A DNA stretch of 64,000 bases from Curtobacterium herbarum (GTDB lineage Bacteria > Actinomycetota > Actinomycetes > Actinomycetales > Microbacteriaceae), in the NCBI RefSeq assembly GCF_016907335.1, contig NZ_JAFBBT010000001.1:1550001-1614000 (forward strand), given 5' to 3'. Shown here one piece after another: positions 37,349 through 45,594 of this stretch. The notes beneath the pieces are model-generated. The model did not search any database. It was not told the origin of the DNA and worked only from the letters and a program-made list of their open reading frames with translations. The position numbers and the translations under genes are program-made. The first letter of the stretch is position 1. The number at the start of each line of letters is the position of its first letter.

Positions 37349-38278
37349 TCAGCCGCCCGGCAGCCGGTACCCCTCGACGTCGTCACCCTCGGCCAGGCCG
37401 TCGCGGAGCAGGGACGCGAGCGCCCGGTCCCGCTGTGCCGCGTCCGGCCACACCATCGCGATCTCGGCCGGCGTGACGGGGACGTCGCTCGCCCGCAGTT
37501 CGGCCATGATCATCCCGCGGACCTGCCGGTCGCTGCCGGCGAACCGCGCCTGCTTCGGTGCCCGCGGTCCGTCGTGCTCCGGGTACCCGGCCGCCCGCCA
37601 CGCGCAGCGGTCCGCGATCGGGCACGCGTCGCAGGCGGGGGAGCGGGCCACGCAGACGAGGGCGCCGAGCTCCATCACGGCGGCGTTCGTCGCGGCGGCG
37701 TCGTCACGGTCGTCCGGCAGGGTCGCCGCCATGAGCGGGAGGTCCTGCTTCGCCTTCGCCGGCCCGGGGTCGCCCTGGCCCAGCACGGCCCGGGCCAGGA
37801 CGCGTCGGACGTTGACGTCGACGACCGGGTGCCGGTCACCGTAGGCGAAGACCGCGACGGCCCGCGCGGTGTAGTCGCCGATGCCGGGCAGCGCGAGGAG
37901 CTCGTCGACGTCCCGCGGCACGACGTTGCCGTGCTGTTCCGCGATGACGGTCGCCGCTGCGTGCAGCGCGAGGGCCCGGCGCGGGTAGCCGAGCCGGTCC
38001 CAGGCCCGGACCGCCTCCGACGGGGGTGAGTCCGCGAGGTCGCGGGGTGTCGGCCACCGGGTGAGCCACGCCTCCAGTCGGGGGACGACCCGCGCGACCT
38101 GCGTCTGCTGGAGCATGATCTCGCTCACCAGCGTGCCCCAGGCGGGGAAGCCGGGACGCCGCCAGGGCAGGTCACGGGCCTCCCGGCGGTACCAGGCCAG
38201 CACGGGGGACGAGATCGCCGCCGCCCTGTGGATGGTCGCGTCGTCCACAGACGGACTGGAGGCTCTGCCCACGTTCAC
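37349..38278 (-). CDS. mutY: A/G-specific adenine DNA glycosylase
   Basis: 309 residues from the GTG at 38278. Removes adenine mispaired with 8-oxoguanine. Catalytic Glu in VSEIMLQQTQVARV, helix-hairpin-helix LLALPGIGDYTARA, catalytic Asp in PVVDVNVRRVLAR and the [4Fe-4S] ligands in CVARSPACDACPIADRC are present. The C-terminal domain is short, so the MutT-like 8-oxoG-recognition domain is reduced, as in many actinobacteria. A GTG one codon upstream (38281) is also possible, but 38278 lies 6 nt after a TAGGCT box. Divergent from the uridine-kinase-like gene, convergent with rbfA. Confidence 0.94.
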   Translation of the reverse strand: MNVGRASSPSVDDATIHRAAAISSPVLAWYRREARDLPWRRPGFPAWGTLVSEIMLQQTQVARVVPRLEAWLTRWPTPRDLADSPPSEAVRAWDRLGYPRRALALHAAATVIAEQHGNVVPRDVDELLALPGIGDYTARAVAVFAYGDRHPVVDVNVRRVLARAVLGQGDPGPAKAKQDLPLMAATLPDDRDDAAATNAAVMELGALVCVARSPACDACPIADRCAWRAAGYPEHDGPRAPKQARFAGSDRQVRGMIMAELRASDVPVTPAEIAMVWPDAAQRDRALASLLRDGLAEGDDVEGYRLPGG

Positions 38279-38284
38279 CACGAC

Positions 38285-38294
38285 AGCCTACGGT
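38285..38294. promoter_or_regulatory. Overlapping divergent -10 boxes for mutY and the uridine-kinase-like gene
   Basis: AGCCTACGGT reads TAGGCT on the minus strand (38290-38285) and TACGGT on the plus strand (38289-38294), sharing the TA step. Each lies 6-7 nt before a start codon (minus GTG 38278; plus ATG 38302). Confidence 0.6.
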
Positions 38295-38301
38295 GGTCGA
38301 C

Positions 38302-38748
38302 ATGGCACGCTGGGCACCGCAGGAGATCGACACCATGGCCGCGATCGCGAGCGAGGTGGTCGCACAGGTCGGCACGAACCGCACCGTCATCGCCGTCGAC
38401 GGGCAGGACGGCACCGACCTGGAGCACGTCGCCGCGGCGCTCGTCGCGGGGTTCGAGCAGCACGGGGTCCAGGCGATGGCCGCGGCCGCCTCCTCCACGG
38501 ACGCCGACGCCCTGCGCACCGACCTGGTGACCCCGTTCCGCACCACGGGTGCCGGCGAGGGCGTGCTCGTCGTGCACGGGCACGGTCTCCTCGGCCCGAG
38601 CACCCGCACGCTGTGGCGCTGGTCGCTGTGGGTGGAGCAGGAGACCGGCCGACTCGAACGGCGGGCCGACGTGAAGATCGCGGCGTCCGCGGTGCTCGAC
38701 GTCACCGACCCGGACCACCCCCGGCGCGAGTGGAACGACGCCTGCTGA
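38302..38748 (+). CDS. Uridine kinase-like protein with degenerate P-loop
   Basis: 148 residues. The pattern ARWAPQEIDTMAAIASEVVA, RTVIAVDGQDGTDLEHVAAA, DLVTPFRTTGAGEGVLVVHG, LLGPSTRTLWRWSLWVEQE follows actinobacterial uridine-kinase-like proteins of about 200 residues. The Walker A position reads DGQDGTDLEH, with no GKS/T, and the segment that would carry the DDFH-type catalytic region is deleted. It probably cannot phosphorylate nucleosides. ATG 38302 is chosen from the TACGGT box 7 nt upstream (leaderless); a GTG at 38293 is in frame. Family assignment is moderately secure. Confidence 0.6.
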   Translation: MARWAPQEIDTMAAIASEVVAQVGTNRTVIAVDGQDGTDLEHVAAALVAGFEQHGVQAMAAAASSTDADALRTDLVTPFRTTGAGEGVLVVHGHGLLGPSTRTLWRWSLWVEQETGRLERRADVKIAASAVLDVTDPDHPRREWNDAC

Positions 38749-38773
38749 CTGCGCTCCACGACGATCCCGCTGC

Positions 38774-38779
38774 TAGTCT
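38774..38779 (+). promoter_or_regulatory. -10 box for leaderless truB mRNA
   Basis: TAGTCT ends 6 nt before the GTG at 38786. truB thus has its own promoter and is not merely the tail of the nusA-rbfA unit. Confidence 0.5.
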
Positions 38780-38785
38780 CGACCG

Positions 38786-39727
38786 GTGCTCGTGACCCCG
38801 CCCGACGGCATCCTCCTCGTCGACAAGCCGCAGGGCATCTCGAGCCACCGCGTGGTCTCGATCGCCCGGCGCCGTCTGGACCTCAAGAAGATCGGCCACG
38901 CCGGCACGCTCGACCCGATGGCGACCGGCCTGCTGATCCTCGGGGTCGGCCCGTCGACCCGGCTCCTGACGCACCTGGTCGGACTCGGCAAGACCTACAC
39001 GGCCACGATCCGGCTCGGCGTCGGCACGGACTCGGATGACGCCGACGGTGACCCCGTCACGGCGCACGGGGCCGCGGCGGACGCGGTGACGGACGACGCG
39101 ATCGAAGCGGCCGTCGCGGCGCTCCGCGGTCCGATCGACCAGGTGCCGTCCACGGTCAGCGCGATCAAGGTCGACGGCCGGCGTGCATACGACCTCGCCC
39201 GGAAGGGTGAGGCCGTCACCCTCAAGGCCCGTCGGGTGACGGTCGACCGGTTCCAGGTGCAGGGCCGCGCCGACCGGGTCGTCTCGGTGGACGGTGCCGA
39301 CGTGGCCGTGATCGACCTCGACGTCGTCGTGTCCTGCTCGTCCGGCACCTACATCCGCGCGCTCGCCCGTGACGTCGGGGCCGCCCTCGGGACCGGTGCG
39401 CACCTCACCGCGCTCCGCCGGACCGTCGTCGGCCCGTTCTCCGTCGAGGACGCCGTCGACCTCGAAGACGACACGGTCGACGTCCGGGCCGCCCTGGCCC
39501 GACCCACCGACGTCGCCCGCCGCCTGTTCCCGGTCGTGCAGCTCGACGGCGCGCAGGCGAAGGACCTCGGCGACGGCAAGCGGATCACCGCCGAGCACCC
39601 CGACACCGACGGCCCGGTCGCGGCGATCGCCACGGGTGCCGACCGGCTCGTCGGCCTGGTCGCCGTCCGTCGCGGGCAGCTCCGCGTCATCACGAACTTC
39701 CCGACCGCGACAGGAGCGAAACCGTGA
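38786..39727 (+). CDS. truB: tRNA pseudouridine(55) synthase
   Basis: 313 residues. Makes pseudouridine 55 in the T-loop of tRNAs. Catalytic Asp lies in GHAGTLDPMATGLLIL; substrate-binding KTYTATIRLG and the SSGTYIRALARDVG motif are present, and a C-terminal PUA-like domain ends the protein. Start GTG 38786, likely leaderless. The stop overlaps the GTG of a small membrane protein by 4 nt. Confidence 0.97.
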   Translation: MLVTPPDGILLVDKPQGISSHRVVSIARRRLDLKKIGHAGTLDPMATGLLILGVGPSTRLLTHLVGLGKTYTATIRLGVGTDSDDADGDPVTAHGAAADAVTDDAIEAAVAALRGPIDQVPSTVSAIKVDGRRAYDLARKGEAVTLKARRVTVDRFQVQGRADRVVSVDGADVAVIDLDVVVSCSSGTYIRALARDVGAALGTGAHLTALRRTVVGPFSVEDAVDLEDDTVDVRAALARPTDVARRLFPVVQLDGAQAKDLGDGKRITAEHPDTDGPVAAIATGADRLVGLVAVRRGQLRVITNFPTATGAKP

Positions 39728-40089
39728 TCGAGTGGTTCATGTGGGTGCAGTTCGCCATCGCCTGCGTCATCGGACTCGTCGCGATCGTCCTCGGCCTGAT
39801 CGGCCGGAAGCCGAACGACGCCACCGTGGGCGGCCTCGCGCTCGTCGAGCTGCTGCTCCTCGTGCAGCTGGTGGTCTCGCTCGTCGCCCCCGCGGTCGGC
39901 AACCCGCCGCGGGGCAACGTGCTCGAGTTCTGGGTCTACGCGGTGTCGGTCGTGCTGGTCCCGCCGGCGACGATCGTCTGGGCGCTCGTCGACCGGACCC
40001 GGTGGAGCACCGTCGTGCTCGGTGCCGGCGCGTTCACCGCCGCCGTGATGGTCTACCGGATGTACCAGATCTGGTTCGCGCTGAACTGA
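39724..40089 (+). CDS. Small four-helix membrane protein, unknown function
   Basis: 121 residues with four predicted membrane helices (about 6-26, 36-58, 68-88, 96-116) and little else. GTG start overlapping the truB stop (GTGA), so translation is coupled to truB. I do not recognise the family; position between truB and ribF is the only context. Confidence 0.75.
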   Translation: MIEWFMWVQFAIACVIGLVAIVLGLIGRKPNDATVGGLALVELLLLVQLVVSLVAPAVGNPPRGNVLEFWVYAVSVVLVPPATIVWALVDRTRWSTVVLGAGAFTAAVMVYRMYQIWFALN

Positions 40090-40157
40090 CGAGCGCGTGC
40101 GGTCCGGTGCGGTCGTCCACCGTCCGCTCCCCGTGCCCGGGACCCGTGGACGATCGG

Positions 40158-40163
40158 TAGGAT
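40158..40163 (+). promoter_or_regulatory. -10 box for leaderless 40171 gene
   Basis: TAGGAT ends 7 nt before the ATG at 40171; ribF follows in the same unit. Confidence 0.5.
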
Positions 40164-40170
40164 CGGTGCA

Positions 40171-40635
40171 ATGGTGATCAAGTCCTCCGCCGGTACCGAC
40201 CGACCGGCACGGAGTCGTCGGACGTCGTCCCTGGCCAGCGGTGTCGGGCGGGTCCTGATCGCGGTCTACGGCATCCTCGCCCTGGCCGCGACCGGTCGGA
40301 GCATCGTCCAGATCGCCGAGAAGTTCTCCTTCGCGCCGTTCTCGTACACGCTGAGCGCCATCGCCGCCGTCGTGTACATCGTCGCGATGATCGCCCTGAT
40401 CGTGCCCGGTCGGTTCTGGTACCGGGTCGCCTGCGTGACGATCGTCTTCGAGATGACGGGCGTGCTCGTGATCGGCACGCTCTCGCTGGTCGACCGCCAG
40501 CTGTTCCCGGACCTGACGATCTGGTCCTACTACGGCATGGGGTACGCCTTCGCCCCGCTCGTCCTGCCGATCGCCGGACTCTGGTGGCTCCGCAAGCACC
40601 ACCGCACCGCAGCGTCCGTGGCGTCGGCCGGATGA
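40171..40635 (+). CDS. Four-helix integral membrane protein, unknown function
   Basis: 154 residues: a basic, Ser-rich cytosolic N-terminus of about 25 residues, then four membrane helices (GVGRVLIAVYGILALAATG; ALSAIAAVVYIVAMI-type second; WYRVACVTIVFEMTGVLVIG; MGYAFAPLVLPIAGLWWL). It resembles the conserved small membrane proteins found just before ribF in related actinobacteria. The stop overlaps the ribF ATG, so it may share a role with riboflavin handling, but this is only a positional hint. Confidence 0.78.
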   Translation: MVIKSSAGTDRPARSRRTSSLASGVGRVLIAVYGILALAATGRSIVQIAEKFSFAPFSYTLSAIAAVVYIVAMIALIVPGRFWYRVACVTIVFEMTGVLVIGTLSLVDRQLFPDLTIWSYYGMGYAFAPLVLPIAGLWWLRKHHRTAASVASAG

Positions 40636-41615
40636 CCACGGAGAGCTCGCGCATGCACTTCTACGCCGACGTCGCCGACGTCCCCGACGACTTCGGACCG
40701 AGCGCGGTCACGATCGGCAAGTTCGACGGTGTCCACGTCGGCCACCGTGCCGTCATCGCGCACCTCGAGGACGCCGCCCGTTGCCGCGGTCTCGTGTCGA
40801 CCGTCGTCACGTTCGACCAGCACCCCCTCAACGTCATCGACCCCCAGCGTGTGCCGCCGGCGCTGACCAGCACGGCCCAGCGCCGGGAACTCCTGGACGC
40901 GGTCGGGGTCGACACGACGCTGCTGCTCCGCTTCGACTCGGCGCTGCAGGCGAAGCCGGCAGAGGCGTTCGTGTCGGAGATCCTCGTCGACACCCTGCAC
41001 GCGAAGCTCGTCTTCGTGGGCAGTGACTTCCGGTTCGGTGCCCGCGGTGCCGGCGACGTCACCCTGCTCCGGCAGCTCGGCGAACGCCACGGCTTCCAGG
41101 TCGAGCTCATCGACGACGTGGACCTGGTCGACGACGTCCGGGTGGCGGGGGAGCGACGTGTGTCGTCCACCTGGATCCGCGAACTCCTGTCCGTCGGCCG
41201 GGTCGCCGAGGCTGCTCGACTGCTCGGCCGGGAGCACGCGGTCCGGAGCGTCGTGGTGCACGGCAACCAGCGAGGCCGTGCGATGGGCTACCCGACGGCG
41301 AACCTCGCACCCGCGTGCGAGGGCTTCGTCCCCGCCGACGGCGTCTACGCGGCCCGGGTGCTGCACGACGGCGTGACCTACCCGGCCGCGGTCTCGGTCG
41401 GCAACAACCCGACGTTCCAGGGCGTGCCCGCGAAGCAGATCGAGGCGCACCTGCTCGACGTCGACATCGACCTGTACGACGAGACGATCTCGGTGCTGTT
41501 CGTCGCCTACGTCCGCGGCATGGTGGCCTTCGGCGGCATGGACGAACTGGCGGCGCAGATGCGGCAGGACGACCTGGACATCCGGTTGCTCCTCGGCATG
41601 CCCGTCACCGCCTGA
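40632..41615 (+). CDS. ribF: Bifunctional riboflavin kinase / FAD synthetase
   Basis: 327 residues. Phosphorylates riboflavin to FMN and adenylates it to FAD. N-terminal nucleotidyltransferase domain: TIGKFDGVHVGHRAVI (HxGH-type), VFVGSDFRFGARGAGD, VSSTWIRELL. C-terminal kinase domain: VVHGNQRGRAMGYPTANLAP and ADGVYAARVLHDG. ATG overlaps the previous stop. A perfect bidirectional terminator lies 26 nt past the stop. Confidence 0.97.
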   Translation: MTTESSRMHFYADVADVPDDFGPSAVTIGKFDGVHVGHRAVIAHLEDAARCRGLVSTVVTFDQHPLNVIDPQRVPPALTSTAQRRELLDAVGVDTTLLLRFDSALQAKPAEAFVSEILVDTLHAKLVFVGSDFRFGARGAGDVTLLRQLGERHGFQVELIDDVDLVDDVRVAGERRVSSTWIRELLSVGRVAEAARLLGREHAVRSVVVHGNQRGRAMGYPTANLAPACEGFVPADGVYAARVLHDGVTYPAAVSVGNNPTFQGVPAKQIEAHLLDVDIDLYDETISVLFVAYVRGMVAFGGMDELAAQMRQDDLDIRLLLGMPVTA

Positions 41616-41641
41616 CGTCCCACGACCGGACCCGACGGAAC

Positions 41642-41680
41642 ACGAACGCCCCGCGACCGATCCGGTCGCGGGGCGTTCGT
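41642..41680 (+). terminator. Bidirectional terminator between ribF and the DUF349 gene
   Basis: 18-bp perfect stem (41642-41659 with 41663-41680) and a 3-nt loop between convergent genes. Confidence 0.88.
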
Positions 41681-41695
41681 CCGTGCTGCTGCGGA

Positions 41696-42928
41696 TCAGC
41701 CGCCGAGGGCGTCGAGCCAGATCTTGCGGGCGTCGAGCGCTTCCTGCGCGTCCTTGATCTTGCGGGCGTCGCCGGTGGCCTGTGCGTCGGCGAGCTCGGC
41801 CTGCAGCTTGGCGATCGCGTCCTCGAGCTGGCTGGCCAGCCCCGTCTGGCGGGCCTTGCGCTCCGGGTCGGACTGCTTCCAGTGGGTGTCCTCGAGGCTC
41901 CGAACGTGGTCCTCGACGGCGCGGATGCGGTCCTCGACACGGCGGACGTCGGCGCGGGGGACCCGACCGATCTCGTCCCAGCGCCGCTGGACGTCCGTGA
42001 GGGCCTTGCGCGCGGCCACCCGGTCCTGCATCTGCAGGATCGGCTCGGCCTCGGTCAGCAGGGCGAGCTTCGCCTCGAGGTTGCCCGAGTACTCCTCGTT
42101 CTCAGCGGTGCTCTCGGCGTGGCGCTGCTCGAACAGGACGTCACCGGCTGCCTTGAAGCGGGCCCAGAGTGCGTCGTCGTGCCGCTTGCCCGCGCGACCG
42201 GCGTTCTTCCAGTCGTCGAGCAGTTCGCGGTACGCCGGGATGGCGTCGGACCCGCGGGGAGCGAGAGCCTCGGCCTGCTGCACGAGCTCCTGCTTGCGGG
42301 CCCGGGCGTCGCGGTGCTGCGAGTCGAGCTCCGAGTAGAAGGCACGGCGGTGCTGGTCGACCGTCGAGCGGGCGGTGCGGAACCGCTTCCACAGGTCGTT
42401 CGCGTCGTTCTTCGGGATGCGCGGGCCGTCGTGCTGGTGCTGCTGCCAGCGGGCGAACACGTCGTCGAGCTGCGCGGTCACCTGCTTCCACTGCGCACGG
42501 GCGGGGTCGACCGCGGCGAGGGCCTCGGCTTCCTCCACCAGGGCGGTGCGGTAGGCGAGGGCCTCGGTCAGGGCAGCCTGCGCCTGCGCGGCCTGTTCCT
42601 TGGTGAGCGACCCCACCTGGTCGGTCAGGGCGCCGATGCGGTCCTCGAGCGACTTGATGTCGCCGACGACGCGGGCTTCGGCGACCAGGCTGCGCAGGTG
42701 CTCGACGGTCCGGGCGACGTCGTTGGCGGACGCACCGCCCTTGACGCGCTGCTCCGCGATCTTCACCTGGCCTTCGAGGTCGGCGTACTTGCGGGCGAAG
42801 TAGGCCAGCGCCTCTTCGGCGGAGGCGTCGGGGTACTCGCCCACGACCCGCTCCGAGTCCTCGTACCGGACGTAGACGGTCCCGTCGTCGTCTACCCGGC
42901 CCCAGGTCGTTGCTTCGTCAGATGCCAC
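41696..42928 (-). CDS. DUF349 domain-containing protein
   Basis: 410 residues, GTG start. After an N-terminal beta part (TTWGRVDDDGTVYVRYEDSE) the protein is almost wholly helical with several DUF349 repeats, recognisable by W-x-x-V/A...LW-x-RF/AR-x-A phrases (RIPKNDANDLWKRFRTARST, HDDALWARFKAAGDVLF, DVQRRWDEIG). Function is unknown; the architecture is a long charged coiled-coil array. A TAGGCT box on the minus strand (42995-42990) gives a leader of about 55 nt. Confidence 0.9.
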   Translation of the reverse strand: MASDEATTWGRVDDDGTVYVRYEDSERVVGEYPDASAEEALAYFARKYADLEGQVKIAEQRVKGGASANDVARTVEHLRSLVAEARVVGDIKSLEDRIGALTDQVGSLTKEQAAQAQAALTEALAYRTALVEEAEALAAVDPARAQWKQVTAQLDDVFARWQQHQHDGPRIPKNDANDLWKRFRTARSTVDQHRRAFYSELDSQHRDARARKQELVQQAEALAPRGSDAIPAYRELLDDWKNAGRAGKRHDDALWARFKAAGDVLFEQRHAESTAENEEYSGNLEAKLALLTEAEPILQMQDRVAARKALTDVQRRWDEIGRVPRADVRRVEDRIRAVEDHVRSLEDTHWKQSDPERKARQTGLASQLEDAIAKLQAELADAQATGDARKIKDAQEALDARKIWLDALGG

Positions 42929-42989
42929 AGGTCTCGCCTCGATCGTGGTCGTGCATCACCGACGTCACCGTCGGCACGGTCAGGTCGTC

Positions 42990-42995
42990 AGCCTA
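42990..42995 (-). promoter_or_regulatory. Putative -10 box for the DUF349 gene
   Basis: TAGGCT on the minus strand, 61 nt before the GTG at 42928, in the gap to the PPIase gene. Confidence 0.4.
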
Positions 42996-43041
42996 TTGCA
43001 CCGCCGCGCCGTGCGACGGGCGTGTGCGTTTTCGCTGTGGA

Positions 43042-43845
43042 CTACTTCTGCTGCGCGATGGTCGCGCCGGTGATCTCGGTGGCCACCTTCGGCTTCCCGG
43101 AGCCGTCCGAGCCGGCGTCGGCGATGCCCTTCGACGTGACCTTCGCGACCAGGTCCGACAGCCCGCTGGTCACCTTGCCGACCACCGTGTAGCCGCCCGT
43201 GGACGGGTCGAGCGTGGTGTCGTCGGTCACGATGAAGAACTGCGTCGTCTGCGACGAGGGGGTGGCGCCGCGGGCGATGGCGATCGTGCCCTTCGCGTAG
43301 GTGCCGTCGCTCGGCACGTTCTCGAGCGGGCCGTACTGGAAGCCGGCGTCGCCCGTGCCGTCGCCGTTCGCCGACCCGCACTGCAGGAAGTGGAAGCCGG
43401 TGCTGTCCGCCAGGCGGTGGCACGTGGTGCCCTCGTAGAACTGCTTGCGGATCAGGTCGATCTCGACGCTGGCCGCCTGCGGTGCCTTCGCGCCGTCGAG
43501 CTCGATGCCCAGGCGGATGTCCTTGTTGAGCGTGAGCGTCCCGGTCCAGGTCGCGCCCTTCGCGATGCCCTTGCTCGGCACGTCCCCGGTGTTCCCAGCG
43601 GTCGCGCTGGCCGACGGCGTGGGGGAGGCGGTCGAACTCGCGCTGGGCGATGCGCCGGCGGCACCCGACGTCGACGCGTGCACCAGCTGCGAGCCGGTGG
43701 CGAGGGCGGCGACGAGCACGAGGACACCGGCCCCGACGACGTTGTCGCGGACACGACGTCGTCGCTGACGCTCGTGGAGGCCCTGTCTGGCCTGGTAGAG
43801 ACGGAGTCGCTCGCGGGCTTCACGGCTCGGGTTCTTCGGTGCCAC
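43042..43845 (-). CDS. Membrane-anchored cyclophilin-type peptidyl-prolyl isomerase
   Basis: 267 residues from GTG 43845. A basic cytosolic N-terminus (about 35 residues), one membrane helix ([17 protein letters not shown]), an Ala/Ser/Pro-rich spacer and a cyclophilin domain (about 95-267: [65 protein letters not shown]). The usual FHR of cyclophilins is CHR here and catalytic Arg is retained. It should fold exported proteins at the outer membrane face. The frame is open further upstream into the rarA start, but GTG 43845 gives the natural N-terminus. Confidence 0.9.
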   Translation of the reverse strand: MAPKNPSREARERLRLYQARQGLHERQRRRRVRDNVVGAGVLVLVAALATGSQLVHASTSGAAGASPSASSTASPTPSASATAGNTGDVPSKGIAKGATWTGTLTLNKDIRLGIELDGAKAPQAASVEIDLIRKQFYEGTTCHRLADSTGFHFLQCGSANGDGTGDAGFQYGPLENVPSDGTYAKGTIAIARGATPSSQTTQFFIVTDDTTLDPSTGGYTVVGKVTSGLSDLVAKVTSKGIADAGSDGSGKPKVATEITGATIAQQK

Positions 43846-43881
43846 GGTGCTCTTCTGACCTCTCGTCGCGGTGTCGCAACG

Positions 43882-43887
43882 AGCGTA
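43882..43887 (-). promoter_or_regulatory. Putative -10 box for the PPIase gene
   Basis: TACGCT on the minus strand, 36 nt before the GTG at 43845, in the divergent gap with rarA. Confidence 0.4.
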
Positions 43888-43924
43888 CCGGTTCGCCCGG
43901 TGCGGCCCCGTCGGTGCTGGCCCG

Positions 43925-43930
43925 TACGAT
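43925..43930 (+). promoter_or_regulatory. -10 box for leaderless rarA mRNA
   Basis: TACGAT ends 7 nt before the ATG at 43938. Confidence 0.5.
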
Positions 43931-43937
43931 CGGTGGC

Positions 43938-45320
43938 ATGGCAACTGACCGGTCGGGGATGAACGCGCCCACGACGGGCGGCCGGACCGGGTTGGCCCAG
44001 GGATCGGTCCCCCTCGCCGTCCGGATGCGTCCCACCAGCCTCGACGAGGTCGCCGGTCAACAGCACCTGCTCGGCCGGGGATCGCCACTCGTGCAGCTGG
44101 CGACCGGCTCGCGGGAGAGCCCCGGCGGCGTCTCGGTGATCCTCTGGGGACCGCCCGGCACCGGCAAGACCACCCTGGCGCAGGCGATCGCCCGCCAGTC
44201 CGGGCGGGAGTTCGTGGAGCTCTCCGCCGTGACCGCCGGCGTCAAGGACGTGCGCGAGGTGATGGAGAAGGCCCTGACCCACCGCGACCTCTACGGCGCG
44301 ACGACGGTCCTGTTCCTCGACGAGATCCACCGCTTCAGCAAGGCGCAGCAGGACGCCCTGCTGCCCGGGGTCGAGAACGGCTGGGTGATCCTCATCGCCG
44401 CGACGACCGAGAACCCGTCCTTCTCGGTCATCTCGCCGCTGCTGTCCCGCTCGCTGCTCCTCACGCTCAAGCCGCTCACCGACGGGGACCTCGGCATGCT
44501 CGTCGACCGCGCGGTCGAGGACGCCCGGGGCCTCCGCGGTGCGGTCGTGCTCGGGGACGAGGCGCGTGCCGCGATCATCCGCCTGGCCTCCGGGGACGCC
44601 CGACGTGCGCTGACGGCCCTGGAGGCCGCGGCCGCCTCCGCCGTGGCGGCACAGGACGACGACGAGCGCGAGGCCGGCACCGTCCCGGTCGTCGACGCCG
44701 ACACGGTCGCCGCCGCGGTCGACCGCGCGCTGCTCCGGTACGACCGGCAGGGCGACGAGCACTACGACGTCATCAGCGCGTTCATCAAGTCGGTCCGGGG
44801 GAGCGACGTCGACGCCGCGCTGCACTACCTGGCGCGGATGATCGAGGCCGGCGAGGACCCGCGGTTCATCGCCCGACGGATCATCATCTCGGCGTCCGAG
44901 GACATCGGCATGGCGGATCCGCAGGCGCTGCCGATCGCCGTCGCCGCCGCGCAGGCCGTGCAGCTCATCGGCATGCCGGAGGGTCGGATCCCGCTCGCCG
45001 AGGCCGTCGTCTACCTGGCGACCGCGCCGAAGTCGAACGCGGCCTACAACGGCGTCAACCAGGCCGTCGCCGACGTGAAGGCTGGGAGGATGGGCGTCGT
45101 GCCGAACCACCTCCGTGACGCGCACTACGCCGGGGCGAAGCGGCTCGGACACGGCAAGGGCTACGTCTACTCCCACGATGCCGAGCACGGCGTCGCGACC
45201 CAGCAGTACCTGCCCGACGCCCTGGACGGCACCGAGTACTACACGCCGACCGCCAACGGCTTCGAACGCGAGATCGGACCGCGCCTGGACCGACTGCGCG
45301 GGATCATCCGCGGCGACTGA
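43938..45320 (+). CDS. rarA: Replication-associated recombination protein A (AAA ATPase)
   Basis: 460 residues. RarA/MgsA acts at stalled replication forks and is related to clamp-loader ATPases. Walker [16 protein letters not shown], Walker [20 protein letters not shown], sensor 1 [19 protein letters not shown], and the C-terminal tetramerisation part with [14 protein letters not shown] and YPxxHP-like [15 protein letters not shown] 43938 is preceded by TACGAT at leaderless spacing. Upstream of rpsD in the same direction but separated by a long leader. Confidence 0.96.
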   Translation: MATDRSGMNAPTTGGRTGLAQGSVPLAVRMRPTSLDEVAGQQHLLGRGSPLVQLATGSRESPGGVSVILWGPPGTGKTTLAQAIARQSGREFVELSAVTAGVKDVREVMEKALTHRDLYGATTVLFLDEIHRFSKAQQDALLPGVENGWVILIAATTENPSFSVISPLLSRSLLLTLKPLTDGDLGMLVDRAVEDARGLRGAVVLGDEARAAIIRLASGDARRALTALEAAAASAVAAQDDDEREAGTVPVVDADTVAAAVDRALLRYDRQGDEHYDVISAFIKSVRGSDVDAALHYLARMIEAGEDPRFIARRIIISASEDIGMADPQALPIAVAAAQAVQLIGMPEGRIPLAEAVVYLATAPKSNAAYNGVNQAVADVKAGRMGVVPNHLRDAHYAGAKRLGHGKGYVYSHDAEHGVATQQYLPDALDGTEYYTPTANGFEREIGPRLDRLRGIIRGD

Positions 45321-45373
45321 GCAGTCCCGCGACGCGCGGTCGGACCGATCCCCACGGCGGGGCAGGATGCTGC

Positions 45374-45379
45374 TATCGT
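45374..45379 (+). promoter_or_regulatory. Putative -10 box of rpsD
   Basis: TATCGT in the 274-nt rarA-rpsD gap, leaving a leader of about 210 nt. Confidence 0.4.
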
Positions 45380-45384
45380 TGACG

Positions 45385-45594
45385 GGCCTACGTCCTGGTC
45401 CTCGCGTGCGGCTGCGTCGAGGACACAGTGTCGGACACGTCCTGAACGGACCTGACCGGCACGGGGGCAGAGGTTCGGGCTGTAGCCGCCCGATCCCACA
45501 GGCTCATCCCTCTGGATCCCGTCACGGGGTCCGTCGGTGCGTGCGCGCTCCGAGACCCGTGACACCTTCAGTTCAGTACAGAGAAAAGGACCCT
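45385..45594 (+). promoter_or_regulatory. Long structured 5' leader of rpsD
   Basis: About 210 nt without a supported gene. Visible hairpins include GTCCTCG (45398-45404) pairing with CGAGGAC (45418-45424) and a GGATCCC...GGGGTCC stem near 45517-45535. The last 15 nt (GAGAAAAGGACC) hold the ribosome binding site. Leaders of ribosomal protein genes often mediate feedback; S4 is a known autoregulator in other bacteria, so an S4-binding leader is a reasonable inference but no known consensus is matched. Confidence 0.45.

Noticed and set aside
40171..40654. Minus-strand Arg-rich frame opposite the small membrane protein
   Set aside because: Arg/Ser/Pro-only composition; the plus strand shows four clean membrane helices.
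45473..45535. tRNA-like fold in the rpsD leader
   Set aside because: No T-loop or anticodon stem consensus; only simple hairpins can be drawn.
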